64,000 nt of DNA from Microbacterium cremeum (GCF_015277855.1 NZ_CP063812.1:3162001-3226000); one strand, 5' to 3'. Shown: positions 15,567 to 25,282, numbered from the stretch's first letter. The notes: generated by a model from the letters alone, not told the origin. Numbers and translations: made by a program.

Positions 15567-16406
15567 TCAGACCGGGCCGGCCGCCGAGGGCGCGGCATCC
15601 GTCGGCGCAACGGGGCGCTCGGCACCCCTCGTGAGCGCACGCGGAACGCCCTGTCCGTCGCCCGAGGGCGCCTCGGTCTCGCGACCGCGGATCACCGGCG
15701 AGCCGCTTGCCAGGTCGCCCACGGACCGGCCGCGGATCTCGCCGTGGAGACGCTCCATGCGCTCATCGAGCTCGGCGGCCGTCTCCGCGGCGTCCTTGAG
15801 GCTCTCGAGCAGCTCGTCGGGCACGCGCGTGGCGTACTTGTAGTAGATCTTGTGCTCGAGACTCGCCCAGAAATCCATGGCGATCGTGCGGAACTGCACC
15901 TCGACCGGCACCTCGATGCGCCCCGTCGACAGGAAGACCGGCACCTCGATGATCGCGTGCAGGCTCTTGTAGCCGTTCTCCTTCGGCGCGGCGATGTAGT
16001 CCTTGACCTTGATGACTCGCACGTCGTCCTGCTCGGTCAGCAGGTCGAAGAGGCGGTAGACGTCGGCCACGAAGCTGCACGTGATGCGGATGCCCGCGAT
16101 GTCGGTGATGCTGCGGCGGATCGACCCGAAGTCGGGGTCGATGCCCTTGCGCTGCACCTTCTCGACGAGGCTGTCGGGCGACTTCACGCGGCTCGACACG
16201 TGCTCGATCGGGTTGTAGTCGTGCGTGAGCAGGAACTCGTCGCGCAGGATGCCGATCTTCGTCTCGATCTCCTGCAGGCCGAAGCGGTACTCCATGAGGA
16301 ACCGCTGCAAGCCGTCCCGCATCTCGCGGAGCTCGCCGGCCGACACCGTGATCTCGGCATCGTCGTCGGGGGTGGTCACGGGCACGAGGGGGGCGGGGGT
16401 CGCCAT
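15567..16406 (-). CDS. Small alarmone synthetase (RelA/SpoT-domain GTP pyrophosphokinase)
   Basis: A 279-residue protein with a single RelA/SpoT synthetase domain (about residues 40-215) and neither hydrolase nor regulatory domains. Motifs are intact: SSRVKSPDSLVEKVQRKG (substrate-binding Arg/Lys), DIAGIRITC (catalytic Asp), PKENGYKSLH and EVQFRTIAMDFWASLEHKIYYK (catalytic Glu-x-Gln-x-Arg). It should make (p)ppGpp from ATP and GDP/GTP. A Pro/Ala/Glu-rich tail of about 60 residues follows. I start at ATG 16406 because TAGCGT is 7 nt upstream on the minus strand (leaderless); an in-frame GTG at 16415 is the alternative. Confidence 0.9.
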   Translation of the reverse strand: MATPAPLVPVTTPDDDAEITVSAGELREMRDGLQRFLMEYRFGLQEIETKIGILRDEFLLTHDYNPIEHVSSRVKSPDSLVEKVQRKGIDPDFGSIRRSITDIAGIRITCSFVADVYRLFDLLTEQDDVRVIKVKDYIAAPKENGYKSLHAIIEVPVFLSTGRIEVPVEVQFRTIAMDFWASLEHKIYYKYATRVPDELLESLKDAAETAAELDERMERLHGEIRGRSVGDLASGSPVIRGRETEAPSGDGQGVPRALTRGAERPVAPTDAAPSAAGPV

Positions 16407-16478
16407 GTCCTCCACGCTAGGCAGGCCGGCTACGAGAGTCCTGTGAAGACGGATGCCTCGACCTGCGTCTGCGCGTCG

Positions 16479-17333
16479 TCAGAGCTCGTCGAGCGCACGC
16501 TGCGCGCGGTCGGCCTCGCGCGCCGCCTCCTCCGCCTGCGCGGCGGCATCGCGATGCTCGCGCTCGATCGCGGCGAGCTTGGAATCGGCCGCAGCGGCCT
16601 CCTCCTCGAGCCGCGCGAGGTCGCGGCGGAGGTCGCCGATGCGCTCCGCGAGGTGGTCGGCCCGCTCCTGGGCCTTCGCGCGGCGGTCGTCGATGCGCGA
16701 GAGCACGCGCTCGGCCTCATTGGCGAGCCGCTCGGCCTCGCGGGAAGCCTTCTCGGCGGCCCTGCGGGCGCGGCGCTCGGCGAGATCGTCGCGCGGCGGC
16801 GGGGCCACGACGCCCGGCACCGACCCGCCGACCGCGTCGGCCAGAGCCTCGGGCTCGATGGCGCCGGCCTCCAGCGGCTTGACCAGACGCCCCGTCATGA
16901 CGGCCGCGGCGGCTGCGGCATCCATCACCGCCGCATTGATGGTCTTCTCGACGTCCTCGCGCGCTGTCGCGCCGACGGCGACCCCGGCGTCCTTCGCGAG
17001 ATCGACGGCCTGCTTCGCGAGCGCCGCGACGAGCTGCCGACGCTGACGCCCCAGCCGTGACATCTCGGCGGCGTCGAGGTCGTCCTGCGCTTCACGCAGC
17101 GCCGCCGACAGCTCGAGCGCGTCGCCGAGCTGCCCCTCACGGGCGAGCAGGTTCACCGCCCACGCCGCGACGGTCGGCTTGCGCAGCGCCTTCACCCGGG
17201 TGCCGACCGCGGGTGGGGCGAGCCCGGCGCGCGCGTTGCGCGCCGCCGTGAACTCCCCGGGAGGCAGGGCGTAGAGCTCGGCGGCGATCACGTCGAGCTT
17301 GTCTTCGAGGTCGGGCTGCGGCATCCGCCCCAT
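16479..17333 (-). CDS. Coiled-coil protein of unknown function
   Basis: A 284-residue soluble protein. The N-terminal half contains the segment LPPGEFTAARNARA followed by VGTRVKALRKPTVAAWAVNLL, a conserved actinobacterial pattern I recognise only as hypothetical. Residues about 185-284 are a charged, Ala/Glu/Arg-rich coiled coil with heptad spacing (ERRARRAAEKASREAERL onwards). There is no signal peptide or membrane segment. ATG 17333 and ATG 17324 are both possible starts. The frame stays open far upstream through xylB, but that is antiframe coding noise in GC-rich DNA. Confidence 0.7.
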   Translation of the reverse strand: MGRMPQPDLEDKLDVIAAELYALPPGEFTAARNARAGLAPPAVGTRVKALRKPTVAAWAVNLLAREGQLGDALELSAALREAQDDLDAAEMSRLGRQRRQLVAALAKQAVDLAKDAGVAVGATAREDVEKTINAAVMDAAAAAAVMTGRLVKPLEAGAIEPEALADAVGGSVPGVVAPPPRDDLAERRARRAAEKASREAERLANEAERVLSRIDDRRAKAQERADHLAERIGDLRRDLARLEEEAAAADSKLAAIEREHRDAAAQAEEAAREADRAQRALDEL

Positions 17334-17354
17334 TCTCACGCATCGTGTGGTCGG

Positions 17355-17439
17355 AACTCCTGAAATCCGGCCCCGCGCCCGCGGGCGGATCGCGGAATCC
17401 CGGCGCTCGCGCGCGGGAGGCCCGAGGATCTCAGGAGTT
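17355..17439. repeat. Intergenic long-range hairpin, family E (single copy)
   Basis: Arms AACTCCTGAAATCC (17355-17368) and its complement with one mismatch (17426-17439) enclose 57 nt of very GC-rich sequence. It lies 22 bp after the xylB stop on the minus strand, so it may be the xylB terminator, but the architecture matches the dispersed hairpins in this window. Confidence 0.7.
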
Positions 17440-17461
17440 GCGCACGCGATCCCCGCCGGCC

Positions 17462-18781
17462 TCAGGCCCGCAGCACGGATGCCGCCTGCCGCGCGGCGCC
17501 GAGCGCGACGTACTCCCCCGGCTCGGGCACTTCCACCGGCAGCCCGAGCACGAGCGGGGCGATCTCGCGCACCGCCTCGGACTGCGCGCCGCCGCCGATG
17601 AGCAGCGCCCGCTCGAGCGGGACGCCGAGCGCGCGAAGCGCCTCGAGTCCGGCCGCGAGCCCTGAGAGCATGCCCTCCACGGCCGCGCGTGCCAGGTTCT
17701 CGCGCGTGGTCGAAGCGAGGGTCATGCCGGTGAGCGAAGCGGTGGCATCGGGCAGGTTCGGCGTGCGCTCGCCCTCGAAGTACGGCACGAGCGTGAGCCC
17801 GCCGGCGCCCGGCTCCGCGGTGAGTGCGAGGCGTGACAACTCGGCGTGGTCGACGCCCAGCACCCGCGCGATCGCGTCGAGCACGCGCGCGGCGTTGAGC
17901 GTCGCGACGAGCGGCAGGAACCGCCCCGTGCAGTCCGCGAAGCCAGCGACGGTGCCCGACGAGTCGACCGTGCGATCGTCGCTCACCGCGAACACCGTGC
18001 CGCTCGTGCCGATCGACACCACGACATCGCCCGGCCCGGCACCGAGGCCGAGAGCCGCGCCCGCGTTGTCGCCGGCACCCGGCCCGACCCGCCGGCCGTC
18101 GGCATCCGTCACCCACTCGGCGGGGGCGAGCACGCGCGGCAGCACCACGTCGTGGCCGAGCGCCGCGACCAGGAGTTCGCGGTCGTAGTCGCCGGTCTCG
18201 GGGTTCCAGTAGCCGGTGCCCGACGCGTCGGAGCGGTCCGTCACGAGCTCGTCGAGCACGGGCCCGCGCGGCGACTCGCCGGCGGGGCCGAATCCGCGCA
18301 GCCGCCACGTCAGCCAGTCGTGCGGCAGGGCGACGGCGGCCACGCGTGCAGCGTTGTCGGGCTCGTGGTCGCGCAGCCACCGCAGCTTCGTGACGGTGAA
18401 GGACGCCACGGGCACCAGTCCCGTGCGCCGCGCGAGCTCTTCGGCCCCGAACTCGCGGGTGAGGTCGGCTGCGGCATCCGCCGATCGCTTGTCGTTCCAC
18501 AGCAGCGCGTCGCGGATCACGCGGCCGTCGGCGTCGAGCGCCACCATGCCGTGCTGCTGGCCGCCGATCGCCCACGCCTCGACGCCGCTCAGCACCGCGG
18601 AGTCGTCGGCCGACGCGTCGGCGAGCGCCGCTTGCAGCGCGTGCCACCACGCGTTCGGATCGACCGACGTGCCGTCGGGGTGCGCCGAACGCCCCTGGCG
18701 CACGACGTCGCCCGTCGCGGTGTCGACGACCACGACCTTGCACGACTGGGTCGAAGAGTCGACCCCCAACACCTGCGTCAT
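17462..18781 (-). CDS. xylB: Xylulokinase
   Basis: A 439-residue FGGY-family sugar kinase that phosphorylates D-xylulose to D-xylulose 5-phosphate for the pentose phosphate pathway. The start [20 protein letters not shown] is the family's first ATP-binding loop; [13 protein letters not shown] and LLWNDKRS are xylulokinase-type substrate-binding segments; [13 protein letters not shown] and [13 protein letters not shown] form the second ATPase half, and [18 protein letters not shown] is the C-terminal nucleotide-binding motif. AAAGGA lies upstream of ATG 18781. It follows xylA on the minus strand, but a 33-nt-arm hairpin sits in the 141-bp gap, so relative expression may be uncoupled. Confidence 0.95.
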   Translation of the reverse strand: MTQVLGVDSSTQSCKVVVVDTATGDVVRQGRSAHPDGTSVDPNAWWHALQAALADASADDSAVLSGVEAWAIGGQQHGMVALDADGRVIRDALLWNDKRSADAAADLTREFGAEELARRTGLVPVASFTVTKLRWLRDHEPDNAARVAAVALPHDWLTWRLRGFGPAGESPRGPVLDELVTDRSDASGTGYWNPETGDYDRELLVAALGHDVVLPRVLAPAEWVTDADGRRVGPGAGDNAGAALGLGAGPGDVVVSIGTSGTVFAVSDDRTVDSSGTVAGFADCTGRFLPLVATLNAARVLDAIARVLGVDHAELSRLALTAEPGAGGLTLVPYFEGERTPNLPDATASLTGMTLASTTRENLARAAVEGMLSGLAAGLEALRALGVPLERALLIGGGAQSEAVREIAPLVLGLPVEVPEPGEYVALGAARQAASVLRA

Positions 18782-18804
18782 CCGCGGTGTCCTTTCTGCC
18801 CGGG

Positions 18805-18877
18805 CCGCGAGAGTGCACCTGGTCGCCGAGGGGCAGGGAGGTTGCCTACCCCTCGTCCGCCAGATGCACTCTCGCGG
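18805..18877. repeat. Intergenic hairpin, family A copy 2
   Basis: Arms of 33 nt (18805-18837 and 18845-18877) with about five mismatches and a 7-nt loop; the arm begins CCGCGAGAGTGCACCTGG. Compared with copy 1 at 8726 the outer 12 bases and the following CTGGTCGCCGAG are conserved while the inner part differs. It lies between xylA and xylB, where it could partly terminate or stabilise xylA mRNA. Confidence 0.9.
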
Positions 18878-18922
18878 TGTCGAAGCGCCGCGGGAGGGCC
18901 CACGACGACGGTGACGGATGCC

Positions 18923-20113
18923 TCAGCCGCGGGCGCCGAGCAGGTGCTCGGTCGCGAGCTGCTGCAGGCGCACGAACCCGAAGCCCTTGCCGCCGAGGTA
19001 CGCGTCGGCGTCGAAGTCCTCGTAGGCGGAGCGGTCGGCGAGGAAGTCCTCGTACGACTCGCCCGGGTTGAGCGTGGGGACCGCGAGCTCGGGCACACGG
19101 GCGGCCTCGAGGGCCTCCTGCACCTCGGGGTCGGCGCGGAACGCCGCGGCACGCTCCTTGAGCAGGAGGTACGTGCGCATGTTCGCCGCGGCCGACTCCC
19201 ACACGCCCTTCTCGTCCTCGGTGCGCGAGGGCTTGTAGTCGAAGTGGCGCGGGCCTTCATACGCGGGCACGCCGCCGGGGCCGCCGTTCTCGAGCAGGTC
19301 GACGAGCGCGAACGCGTTGTGCAGGTCGCCGTGGCCGAACACGAGGTCCTGGTCGTACTTGATGCCGCGCTGACCGTTGAGGTCGATGTGGAAGAGCTTG
19401 CCGTGGTACAGCGCCTGCGCGATGCCTGCGGCGAAGTTCAGGCCCGCCATCTGCTCGTGTCCGACCTCGGGGTTGAGGCCGACCAGCTCGGGGCGCTCGA
19501 GCGAGTCGATGAACGCGATCGCGTGGCCGAGGGTCGGCAGCAGGATGTCGCCGCGGGGCTCGTTCGGCTTCGGCTCGATCGCGAAGCGGATGTCGTAGCC
19601 CTTGTCGGTGACGTAGTCGCCGAGCAGGTTCACGGCCTCGCGGTAGCGCTCGAGCGCCGCACGGATGTCTTTCGCGGAGTCGTACTCGGCACCCTCGCGG
19701 CCGCCCCACATGACGAACGTCTTGGCGCCGAGCTCGGCACCGAGGTCGAGCTGGCGGAACACCTTGCGCAGGGCGTAGCGGCGCACGGCACGGTCGTTCG
19801 AGGTGAAGCCGCCGTCCTTGAAGACGGGGGCCGAGAAGAGGTTCGTCGTCACCATCGGCACGATCAGACCGGTGTCGGCGAGCGCGCCCTTGAGGCGATC
19901 GATCTGGTTCTGGCGCTCGGCGTCGCTCGAGCCGAACGCGAACAGGTCGTCGTCGTGGAACGTGAGTCCGTAGGCGCCGAGCTCAGCGAGCTTCTCGACG
20001 ACGTGCACGACGTCGAGCGCGTTGCGGGTCGGGCCGCCGAAGGGGTCGGTGCCGTTGTAGCCGACGGTCCACAGACCGAACGAGAACTTGTCGGCGCGGG
20101 TTGGGGTGGGCAT
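18923..20113 (-). CDS. xylA: Xylose isomerase
   Basis: A 396-residue TIM-barrel enzyme that converts D-xylose to D-xylulose; the length is typical of the actinobacterial class I enzyme. Visible active-site segments are [10 protein letters not shown] (catalytic His and Asp), [30 protein letters not shown] (metal-binding Glu and Lys), [12 protein letters not shown] and [16 protein letters not shown] (metal-binding Asp). The start [19 protein letters not shown] at ATG 20113 has AAAGGAG 6 nt upstream. It is divergent from a LacI-family regulator, with a small palindrome over its promoter. It acts with xylB on xylose from the xylan operon further along. Confidence 0.97.
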   Translation of the reverse strand: MPTPTRADKFSFGLWTVGYNGTDPFGGPTRNALDVVHVVEKLAELGAYGLTFHDDDLFAFGSSDAERQNQIDRLKGALADTGLIVPMVTTNLFSAPVFKDGGFTSNDRAVRRYALRKVFRQLDLGAELGAKTFVMWGGREGAEYDSAKDIRAALERYREAVNLLGDYVTDKGYDIRFAIEPKPNEPRGDILLPTLGHAIAFIDSLERPELVGLNPEVGHEQMAGLNFAAGIAQALYHGKLFHIDLNGQRGIKYDQDLVFGHGDLHNAFALVDLLENGGPGGVPAYEGPRHFDYKPSRTEDEKGVWESAAANMRTYLLLKERAAAFRADPEVQEALEAARVPELAVPTLNPGESYEDFLADRSAYEDFDADAYLGGKGFGFVRLQQLATEHLLGARG

Positions 20114-20133
20114 GACGCTCCTTTGCGGTAAAT

Positions 20134-20153
20134 GTTGTTGACGACAACCTATA
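20134..20153 (-). promoter_or_regulatory. xylA promoter (-10 TATAGG) with overlapping partial palindrome
   Basis: On the minus strand TATAGG (complement of 20148-20153) is followed by the imperfect palindrome with arms GTTGT and ACAAC (20134-20148), which would cover the transcription start. This is a likely operator for the divergent LacI-type regulator or a distant ROK-type XylR. Confidence 0.5.
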
Positions 20154-20235
20154 CCATGGCCGATGCCGAGTCCACCCACCGATCGAGCGTATTTCGGTTG
20201 GATTCTCGGGAGTTTCGAGGAGGTAGCATCGCTCC

Positions 20236-21243
20236 ATGGCAGACGGACAGCGCATCACGCTCGCCGAGATCGCCGCCGAGGCGGGCGTGTCGCTCGCCAC
20301 GATGTCGAAGGTGCTCAACGGCCGCACCGACGTCGCACCCGCGACCCGTGCCCGTCTCGAGGAGCACCTCGCGCGTCACGGCTACACCCGGCGCGGCATG
20401 CGCCAGCGCAGCGACTTCGTCGAGCTGGTCTTCCACGAGCTCGAGCCGAGCTGGTCCATGGAGGTGATCGAGGGCGTCGAGGACGTCGCGCACGCGGCGG
20501 GGCTGTCGGTGGTGCTGACGGTGAGCGGCGACCGCCACGCACCGTCGGCGGACTGGATCGACGGCGTGCTGCGGCGGCGGCCCGTCGGAGTCGTCCTGGT
20601 CTTCTCCGACATCGCCGAGCGCTTCCGCGAGAAGCTGCGCTCCCGCGGCATCCCGTTCGTCATCGTCGACCCGGCGGGCGACCCCTCCCCCGACGTGCCC
20701 TCGGTCGGTTCGGCGAACTGGTCCGGAGGGCTCATGGCCACGCGCCACCTCATCGAGCTCGGGCACCGGCGGATCGCCGCGATCACCGGCCCCGAAGACA
20801 TGATGTGCTCCCTGGCCCGCGTCGACGGCTACCGATCGGCGATGAACGCGGCCGGCACCCCGATCGATCCCGACCTGATCCGGTTCGGCGACTTCCATCC
20901 CGGCGGCGGCGAGCGCCACGCGCGCGACCTGCTCGCGTTCGCCGACCCGCCGACCGCGATCTTCGCCGGAAGCGACCTGCAGGCACTCGGCGCGATCGCC
21001 GCCGGCGCTGCAGCCGGGCTCCGCGTGCCCGACGACCTCTCGGTGGTCGGGTACGACGACATCGCGCTCTCGCGCTGGATGAGCCCTCAGCTGACCACCG
21101 TGCACCAGCCGCTGCGGCGCATGGGCGAGGAGGCCACGCGGCTCGCGCTGCGGCTCGCCGACGGCGCCGCCGTCGACACGCTGCGCATGGACCTCGCCAC
21201 GCACCTCGTGGTCCGCGGGAGCACCGCCGCCCCGCGCGCCTGA
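20236..21243 (+). CDS. LacI family transcriptional regulator, probable xylose regulator
   Basis: A 335-residue repressor. The LacI-type helix-turn-helix with hinge is at the N-terminus ([38 protein letters not shown]), followed by a periplasmic-binding-like effector domain (about 60-335) ending in the typical [20 protein letters not shown] region. Its ATG follows TAGCAT by 6 nt, so it is leaderless. Divergence from xylA suggests control of the xylose genes. The first helix has SLATMSKVL where most family members have SxxTVSRVL. Confidence 0.88.
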   Translation: MADGQRITLAEIAAEAGVSLATMSKVLNGRTDVAPATRARLEEHLARHGYTRRGMRQRSDFVELVFHELEPSWSMEVIEGVEDVAHAAGLSVVLTVSGDRHAPSADWIDGVLRRRPVGVVLVFSDIAERFREKLRSRGIPFVIVDPAGDPSPDVPSVGSANWSGGLMATRHLIELGHRRIAAITGPEDMMCSLARVDGYRSAMNAAGTPIDPDLIRFGDFHPGGGERHARDLLAFADPPTAIFAGSDLQALGAIAAGAAAGLRVPDDLSVVGYDDIALSRWMSPQLTTVHQPLRRMGEEATRLALRLADGAAVDTLRMDLATHLVVRGSTAAPRA

Positions 21244-21280
21244 CCTCTGACCCACCGGCGCCGTGCCGCACGGCGACGCC

Positions 21281-21475
21281 GTGCCGCGGCATCCGTCACC
21301 TCGCAGCATCCGTCGGCCCGCGGCACCCGTCACCCCGCAGCACCCGTCACCCCGCGGCATCCGCCGCCCCGCGGCATGCGTCGTCCGGGTCATCCGTCGC
21401 CCGCGGCATCCGTCGCCCGCGGCATCCGTCACCCCGAGCATCCGCCGCCCGCGGCATCCGTCGCCCGCGCCATGC
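21281..21475. repeat. Degenerate tandem array beside family B hairpin 1
   Basis: About twelve units of 15-17 bp with consensus GCGGCATCCGTCACCCC; no two neighbours are identical. It starts 38 bp after the LacI stop and ends at hairpin B1. No gene is supported in 21244-21855. Confidence 0.85.
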
Positions 21476-21484
21476 GCACGAAAA

Positions 21485-21548
21485 CAGGTGATCTGGCCTA
21501 CGCAGGACGATCGACCCGCCAAACGTCCTGCGCTCGCCAGATCACCTG
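21485..21548. repeat. Intergenic hairpin, family B copy 1
   Basis: Outer stem CAGGTGATCTGGC (13 bp, perfect), 3x3 internal loop, inner stem CGCAGGACG (9 bp, perfect) and a 14-nt loop. It is followed by ATCTGAGAAACACGGATGCC, which is conserved after the other copies. Confidence 0.92.
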
Positions 21549-21627
21549 ATCTGAGAAACACGGATGCCGCACCACGCGCCGCAGTCACCCGAGGGCGGGC
21601 AGCGGCCGGAAGGCGAGCGCCGCCCCG

Positions 21628-21702
21628 CGACATCCGTCACCCCGCCGCATCCGCCGCCCCGCCGCATCCGTCACCCCGCAGCATCCGTCACCCCGCGGCA
21701 CG
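21628..21702. repeat. Short degenerate array between hairpins B1 and B2
   Basis: Four to five 15-17 bp units of the GCATCCGTCACCCC type. The block from 21555 to 21702 resembles 25605-25730 in order and content, part of a larger duplicated segment. Confidence 0.75.
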
Positions 21703-21712
21703 TGCACGAAAA

Positions 21713-21776
21713 CAGGTGATCTGGCCTACGCAGGACGATCGACCCGCCAAACGTCCTGCACTCGCGAGATCACCTG
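21713..21776. repeat. Intergenic hairpin, family B copy 2
   Basis: Same structure as copy 1 with one mismatch in the outer right arm (GCGAGATCACCTG). It lies 25 bp before the terminator of the PL11 gene as read on the plus strand. Confidence 0.9.
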
Positions 21777-21800
21777 ATCTGAGAAACACGGATGCCGCAC

Positions 21801-21845
21801 GACCGCGCGGCGCGGAGGCCCGAAGACCTCCGCACCGCGCGGGTC
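21801..21845 (-). terminator. Terminator hairpin of the PL11 gene
   Basis: A GC-rich stem of about 17 bp with one bulge and an 8-nt loop (GACCGCGCGGCGCGGAGG against its near complement), starting 11 bp after the PL11 stop. The terminator of the xylanase gene at 25831 is clearly homologous, which is unusual for two different genes. Confidence 0.7.
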
Positions 21846-21855
21846 GGAGCCAGGA

Positions 21856-24800
21856 CTACGGCGTACTGCGGCCGACCGCGCGGACGGTCACCGTGAGCGG
21901 CTCACTGAGAGAGGGCGCGACGCCGTCGACTCCGGCGCTCTGCGGCGTGACGCCGGAGAACTCCGCGACCAGTTCGTGCGTCCCCGCCTCGAGCGGGCCG
22001 ATCACCACACGCGCGGCGCCCTGGTTGTCGAGGGCCACCGGTTCGCCCAGCGCCTCGCCGTCCACGAACAGCTGCACCGTGGCACCCGCCACCGGCAGCG
22101 GCGCCGCGACCTTGACCGTGACCGGCACCTTCTGTGCGGCCACGACCTCGGTGCGGGGTACCGACACCGTCGTCTCGGACACCTCGTACCGCGGCACCGC
22201 GATGTCGGTCCGCATCGCGGGGAGCGGCGCTTCGTCGCCCAGGTAGAAGCTCGCGAACCCCACCTGGTCGTAGCCGTTGTTCTTCGCGGCGACGCCCAGG
22301 CGGTACATCGGGTCGTGCATCAGCGTGCGGATGCCGTACTCGGTGGGCGCGAGCGTCGTGACGATGCCAAGGCGGTTGCCGCTGGCCCGCAGGATGAGCT
22401 CCTCGCGCCAATCGCCGAACATGTCGGCCTTCAGCGTCGGGGTGCTCTTGTTGCCGGTCGAGGTCATCCCCGTCGCGAGGTACGAGGATGCCGCGAAGGT
22501 CAGATCGTCGATCCGGTTGACCGTCGCCCCGTTGACACCCATGTGCGTGAGGCCGGGGCCGAACCAGATGGCGTTCTGGCCCTGTGCGATGCCTCGCGCC
22601 GTGCCCGTAGTCGTCAGGATCTCGCCGGTGACCATGCTCCGGACTTCCCGCGTGGATGCCGCAGACCCCGCCTGCACGCCGGGCCACCGGTTCGAGTAGT
22701 TGCCGGCCACGCTGCCTTCATCGTCGCTGGCCTGGTAGACGCCGAAGATGAGGGAGTTCTCGTCGACGACCTCGCCCTGTTCGTTGAGCCGCCTGCCCTT
22801 CATCGGGTCGTGAGCCTCCGGGCCGGGGATCCAGCCCTCGTGCCGACCGGTGCGGATGTCGTCGAGCAGGTGCTCCTCGCTGCCCGACCACATCATGATC
22901 TTGTCGGTCTTGTCGACCGGCAGCAGCGCCGTCCTGTCACCGTGGCGCAGCGGCGCCCACACGTTGAGCGGGTTGTCGCGCACCTCATCCGTGGCGAACT
23001 GGAACTGGCCGACCACGGGGGGAACGCCGTCCAGGCCCTCGATGGTCGGCATCACGTCGCCGTTGAGCACCTTCGGAAGGATCTTGGTCTTGTCGGCGTT
23101 CAGGCCGAGGACCATCGCCTTGATCACGACCTCGTCCCAGCCGTCGCCATCGAGGTCGCCGGCCTTGGTGTCGTGGTTGCCGCGGTTCTGGTAGTCGTAG
23201 GCGCTGCCGCCGAGCGACCAGAATTGCGGGTCGGCCGAGTCGAAGCTCGCTTGCAGGTTGACCTCCCCGTCCACGATGTTGAAGGCGGCGAGCGTGGTCC
23301 GGTGGTAGTAGCCGCGCTGTGAGACGGCGTACTGGTTGACGCCGTCGAGTGCTGCGACCACCCCCACATACCGGTTGGCGCGGTTGCCCTGCGCGTCGCC
23401 CCACGAGGCGGCCTTCCACGGGTGCTCGAGCCAGTACGCCTCGGACTCCGCCATGATCTGCGCCTTGTAGTCGCTCGCGGACGTGCCCGCACCCGGGCCC
23501 GGATAGGCCAGGTACGAGTAGTTGCCGCGCTGAGTCGCCGGCGTCATCGCCCAGTTCTCACCGTCGACGCTGCCCTGGTAGGTGTGCGGGTACCGCTCGC
23601 TGTCGATGAGCGTTCCCTGCGCGGCGGCGGCGTCCCACTCGAACGCCGAGAAGAACTCCTGGTCGTCTTTCGCCGGGCCGATCGGTCCGACGTGGTAGGT
23701 CTTGATCCACCTCTTCAGCGCCGGGTCGTTCGGCCCGTCGTTGCCGCCGCCTGCCGTGGGGCTGCGGTAGCTGATCGTGAAGCTGTTCAAGAGCGACCAG
23801 TACGTGTCGAGGGCCTCCTCGTCACCGGCTGCGAAGTACTCCTGGAACTTCACGCTCGTGGCGTTCAGTCCGTCCTCGCCGCCGACGACGGTCTCGAGCG
23901 TATCGGGGTAGACGACGCTCTGCGACGCCTCGTCCCAGTTTCCGATCCGCGTGCCGAGCGCCGTCTTGAGCATGAGCTCCGCGCGGCCGTCGCCGTCGAA
24001 ATCCTCGGCGAACAGCGTCGTCTCGTGGTCGTTGGCGGCTCGGACGTTATAGCCCATGTCGACGCGGAACAGCAGCGTGCCGTCCTGCTTGTAGACGTCG
24101 ACGTACTCCGGGGCGGTCGTGGTGTTGCTGCCGCCGAAGATGGGCTCGGAGTACATCGGGTCCTGCTGGGTGCTGCGCCACTTCACGACGATCTCGTACT
24201 CGCCGTCGCCGTCGAAGTCGCCCACCGTCATGTCGTGCGTGGAGTAGGGAGCGCTCTGCGAGGTGTGGATTGCCCCCGCCTGGGTCTTCGCGTACGGCAG
24301 CCTGGTTCCGCTGTCGAGGTTCTCGACGTACTGGATGAACTTGCCTTCGAGCTCGGCGTACAAAGCGTCGCCGATGACACCGTCGCCGCCGAGCTGGGCG
24401 CTCGGCTGCCAGGTCTCACCGTTGTGCGCATTGAGCTGGTCGACCCAGTCGCCCAGCTGCTCGGCGGTCACCGGCGTCTGGGCGTCGTGCGGCTCGCGGA
24501 AGGCCCGCAGCAGGTTCATGTCGACGACGTACCAGTGCTGTCCGCCGGTGTCGGGGATCTGCATGTTGGCCGGGTTCAGGTTGGTTCCCGGCCCGAAGCG
24601 GAATCCGCGGTACGTGAAGTGCGCGAGCGGCACCGGTGCAGGCGCGGGCTTGAGCGGGATGTAGTGCACGGCGCCTCTGCCTGCCTGGCCGGCCTGACCG
24701 GACAGGCTCGACAGCATCGGTGCGCTCATGCCCTCGCGCGCACCCTCGACACCGTCGATCACCGGGGCCACCTCGTAGATCGAGGTGACGGAGCCGTCGG

Positions 24801-25173
24801 GGTCGACGTGGTTGGACGGGGTGCTGTTCTCCTTCACGACCCCCGGGTTCGCCGGGTAGTCGCTCTCGGGCTGCACGTCACGCGGCGCGACGGTGGCGAT
24901 CTTCGCGAAGTCGGCGTCGCCGTCCTTGCGGTAGACGTTCCACGAGAGGCCGTCCGGCTCGTCGCCGAGGAACCGCCAGCTCAAGAACACTCCGCCGTCG
25001 ACCACGGCGGCGACGAGGCCGCGCGTCAGGTACTCCACGGGACGGAGTTCCGTCGCGGCGCCCGGCGGAGACGCGGCGACGACGGCCGTCGCGGGCGGGC
25101 TCATCCCGAACAGGGACAGTACCACGGCCGCGGCCAGGGTGAGGGTTCCGATCTTCGACAACGGCTTTCGCAC
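21856..25173 (-). CDS. Secreted rhamnogalacturonan lyase (PL11) with C-terminal Ig-like domain
   Basis: A 1105-residue secreted enzyme that cleaves the rhamnogalacturonan I backbone of pectin by beta-elimination. I start at GTG 25173, with GGAGAG 6 nt upstream, which gives a good signal peptide (about residues 1-30). The PL11 eight-bladed propeller spans about 45-1000: the opening RGLVAAVVDGGVFLSWRFLG and FNVYR-like SWNVYRKDG strands, calcium-binding D-x-D-G-D repeats (DFDGDGEYEIVVKW, DLDGDGWDEVVIKA, DMFGDWREELILR) and the family end MYRLGVAAKNNGYDQ with SFYLG. Residues about 1005-1105 form a bacterial Ig-like domain nearly identical in order to that of the xylanase. Two LacI-type operators lie upstream. 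Confidence 0.92.
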   Translation of the reverse strand: MRKPLSKIGTLTLAAAVVLSLFGMSPPATAVVAASPPGAATELRPVEYLTRGLVAAVVDGGVFLSWRFLGDEPDGLSWNVYRKDGDADFAKIATVAPRDVQPESDYPANPGVVKENSTPSNHVDPDGSVTSIYEVAPVIDGVEGAREGMSAPMLSSLSGQAGQAGRGAVHYIPLKPAPAPVPLAHFTYRGFRFGPGTNLNPANMQIPDTGGQHWYVVDMNLLRAFREPHDAQTPVTAEQLGDWVDQLNAHNGETWQPSAQLGGDGVIGDALYAELEGKFIQYVENLDSGTRLPYAKTQAGAIHTSQSAPYSTHDMTVGDFDGDGEYEIVVKWRSTQQDPMYSEPIFGGSNTTTAPEYVDVYKQDGTLLFRVDMGYNVRAANDHETTLFAEDFDGDGRAELMLKTALGTRIGNWDEASQSVVYPDTLETVVGGEDGLNATSVKFQEYFAAGDEEALDTYWSLLNSFTISYRSPTAGGGNDGPNDPALKRWIKTYHVGPIGPAKDDQEFFSAFEWDAAAAQGTLIDSERYPHTYQGSVDGENWAMTPATQRGNYSYLAYPGPGAGTSASDYKAQIMAESEAYWLEHPWKAASWGDAQGNRANRYVGVVAALDGVNQYAVSQRGYYHRTTLAAFNIVDGEVNLQASFDSADPQFWSLGGSAYDYQNRGNHDTKAGDLDGDGWDEVVIKAMVLGLNADKTKILPKVLNGDVMPTIEGLDGVPPVVGQFQFATDEVRDNPLNVWAPLRHGDRTALLPVDKTDKIMMWSGSEEHLLDDIRTGRHEGWIPGPEAHDPMKGRRLNEQGEVVDENSLIFGVYQASDDEGSVAGNYSNRWPGVQAGSAASTREVRSMVTGEILTTTGTARGIAQGQNAIWFGPGLTHMGVNGATVNRIDDLTFAASSYLATGMTSTGNKSTPTLKADMFGDWREELILRASGNRLGIVTTLAPTEYGIRTLMHDPMYRLGVAAKNNGYDQVGFASFYLGDEAPLPAMRTDIAVPRYEVSETTVSVPRTEVVAAQKVPVTVKVAAPLPVAGATVQLFVDGEALGEPVALDNQGAARVVIGPLEAGTHELVAEFSGVTPQSAGVDGVAPSLSEPLTVTVRAVGRSTP

Positions 25174-25242
25174 GTCACACTCTCCTTCGAGCGATTTTCG
25201 GATGCCGGGACCCACGGGATCCCGGAAGCAGCCGCCGCGAAG

Positions 25243-25254
25243 TGATACGTTTCA
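25243..25254. promoter_or_regulatory. LacI-type operator 1 upstream of the PL11 gene
   Basis: TGATACGTTTCA is a 10/12 palindrome with central ACGT, 70 bp upstream of the PL11 start. It fits the TGAAACGTTTCA form bound by many LacI-family regulators. Confidence 0.55.
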
Positions 25255-25282
25255 TCCTCCGACCGCATCCCCATCGAAGGAT

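Noticed and set aside
17334..18818. Extension of the coiled-coil gene upstream through xylB
   Set aside because: That part lies in a wrong frame over xylB and has no protein character; the coiled-coil gene has proper starts at 17333 or 17324.
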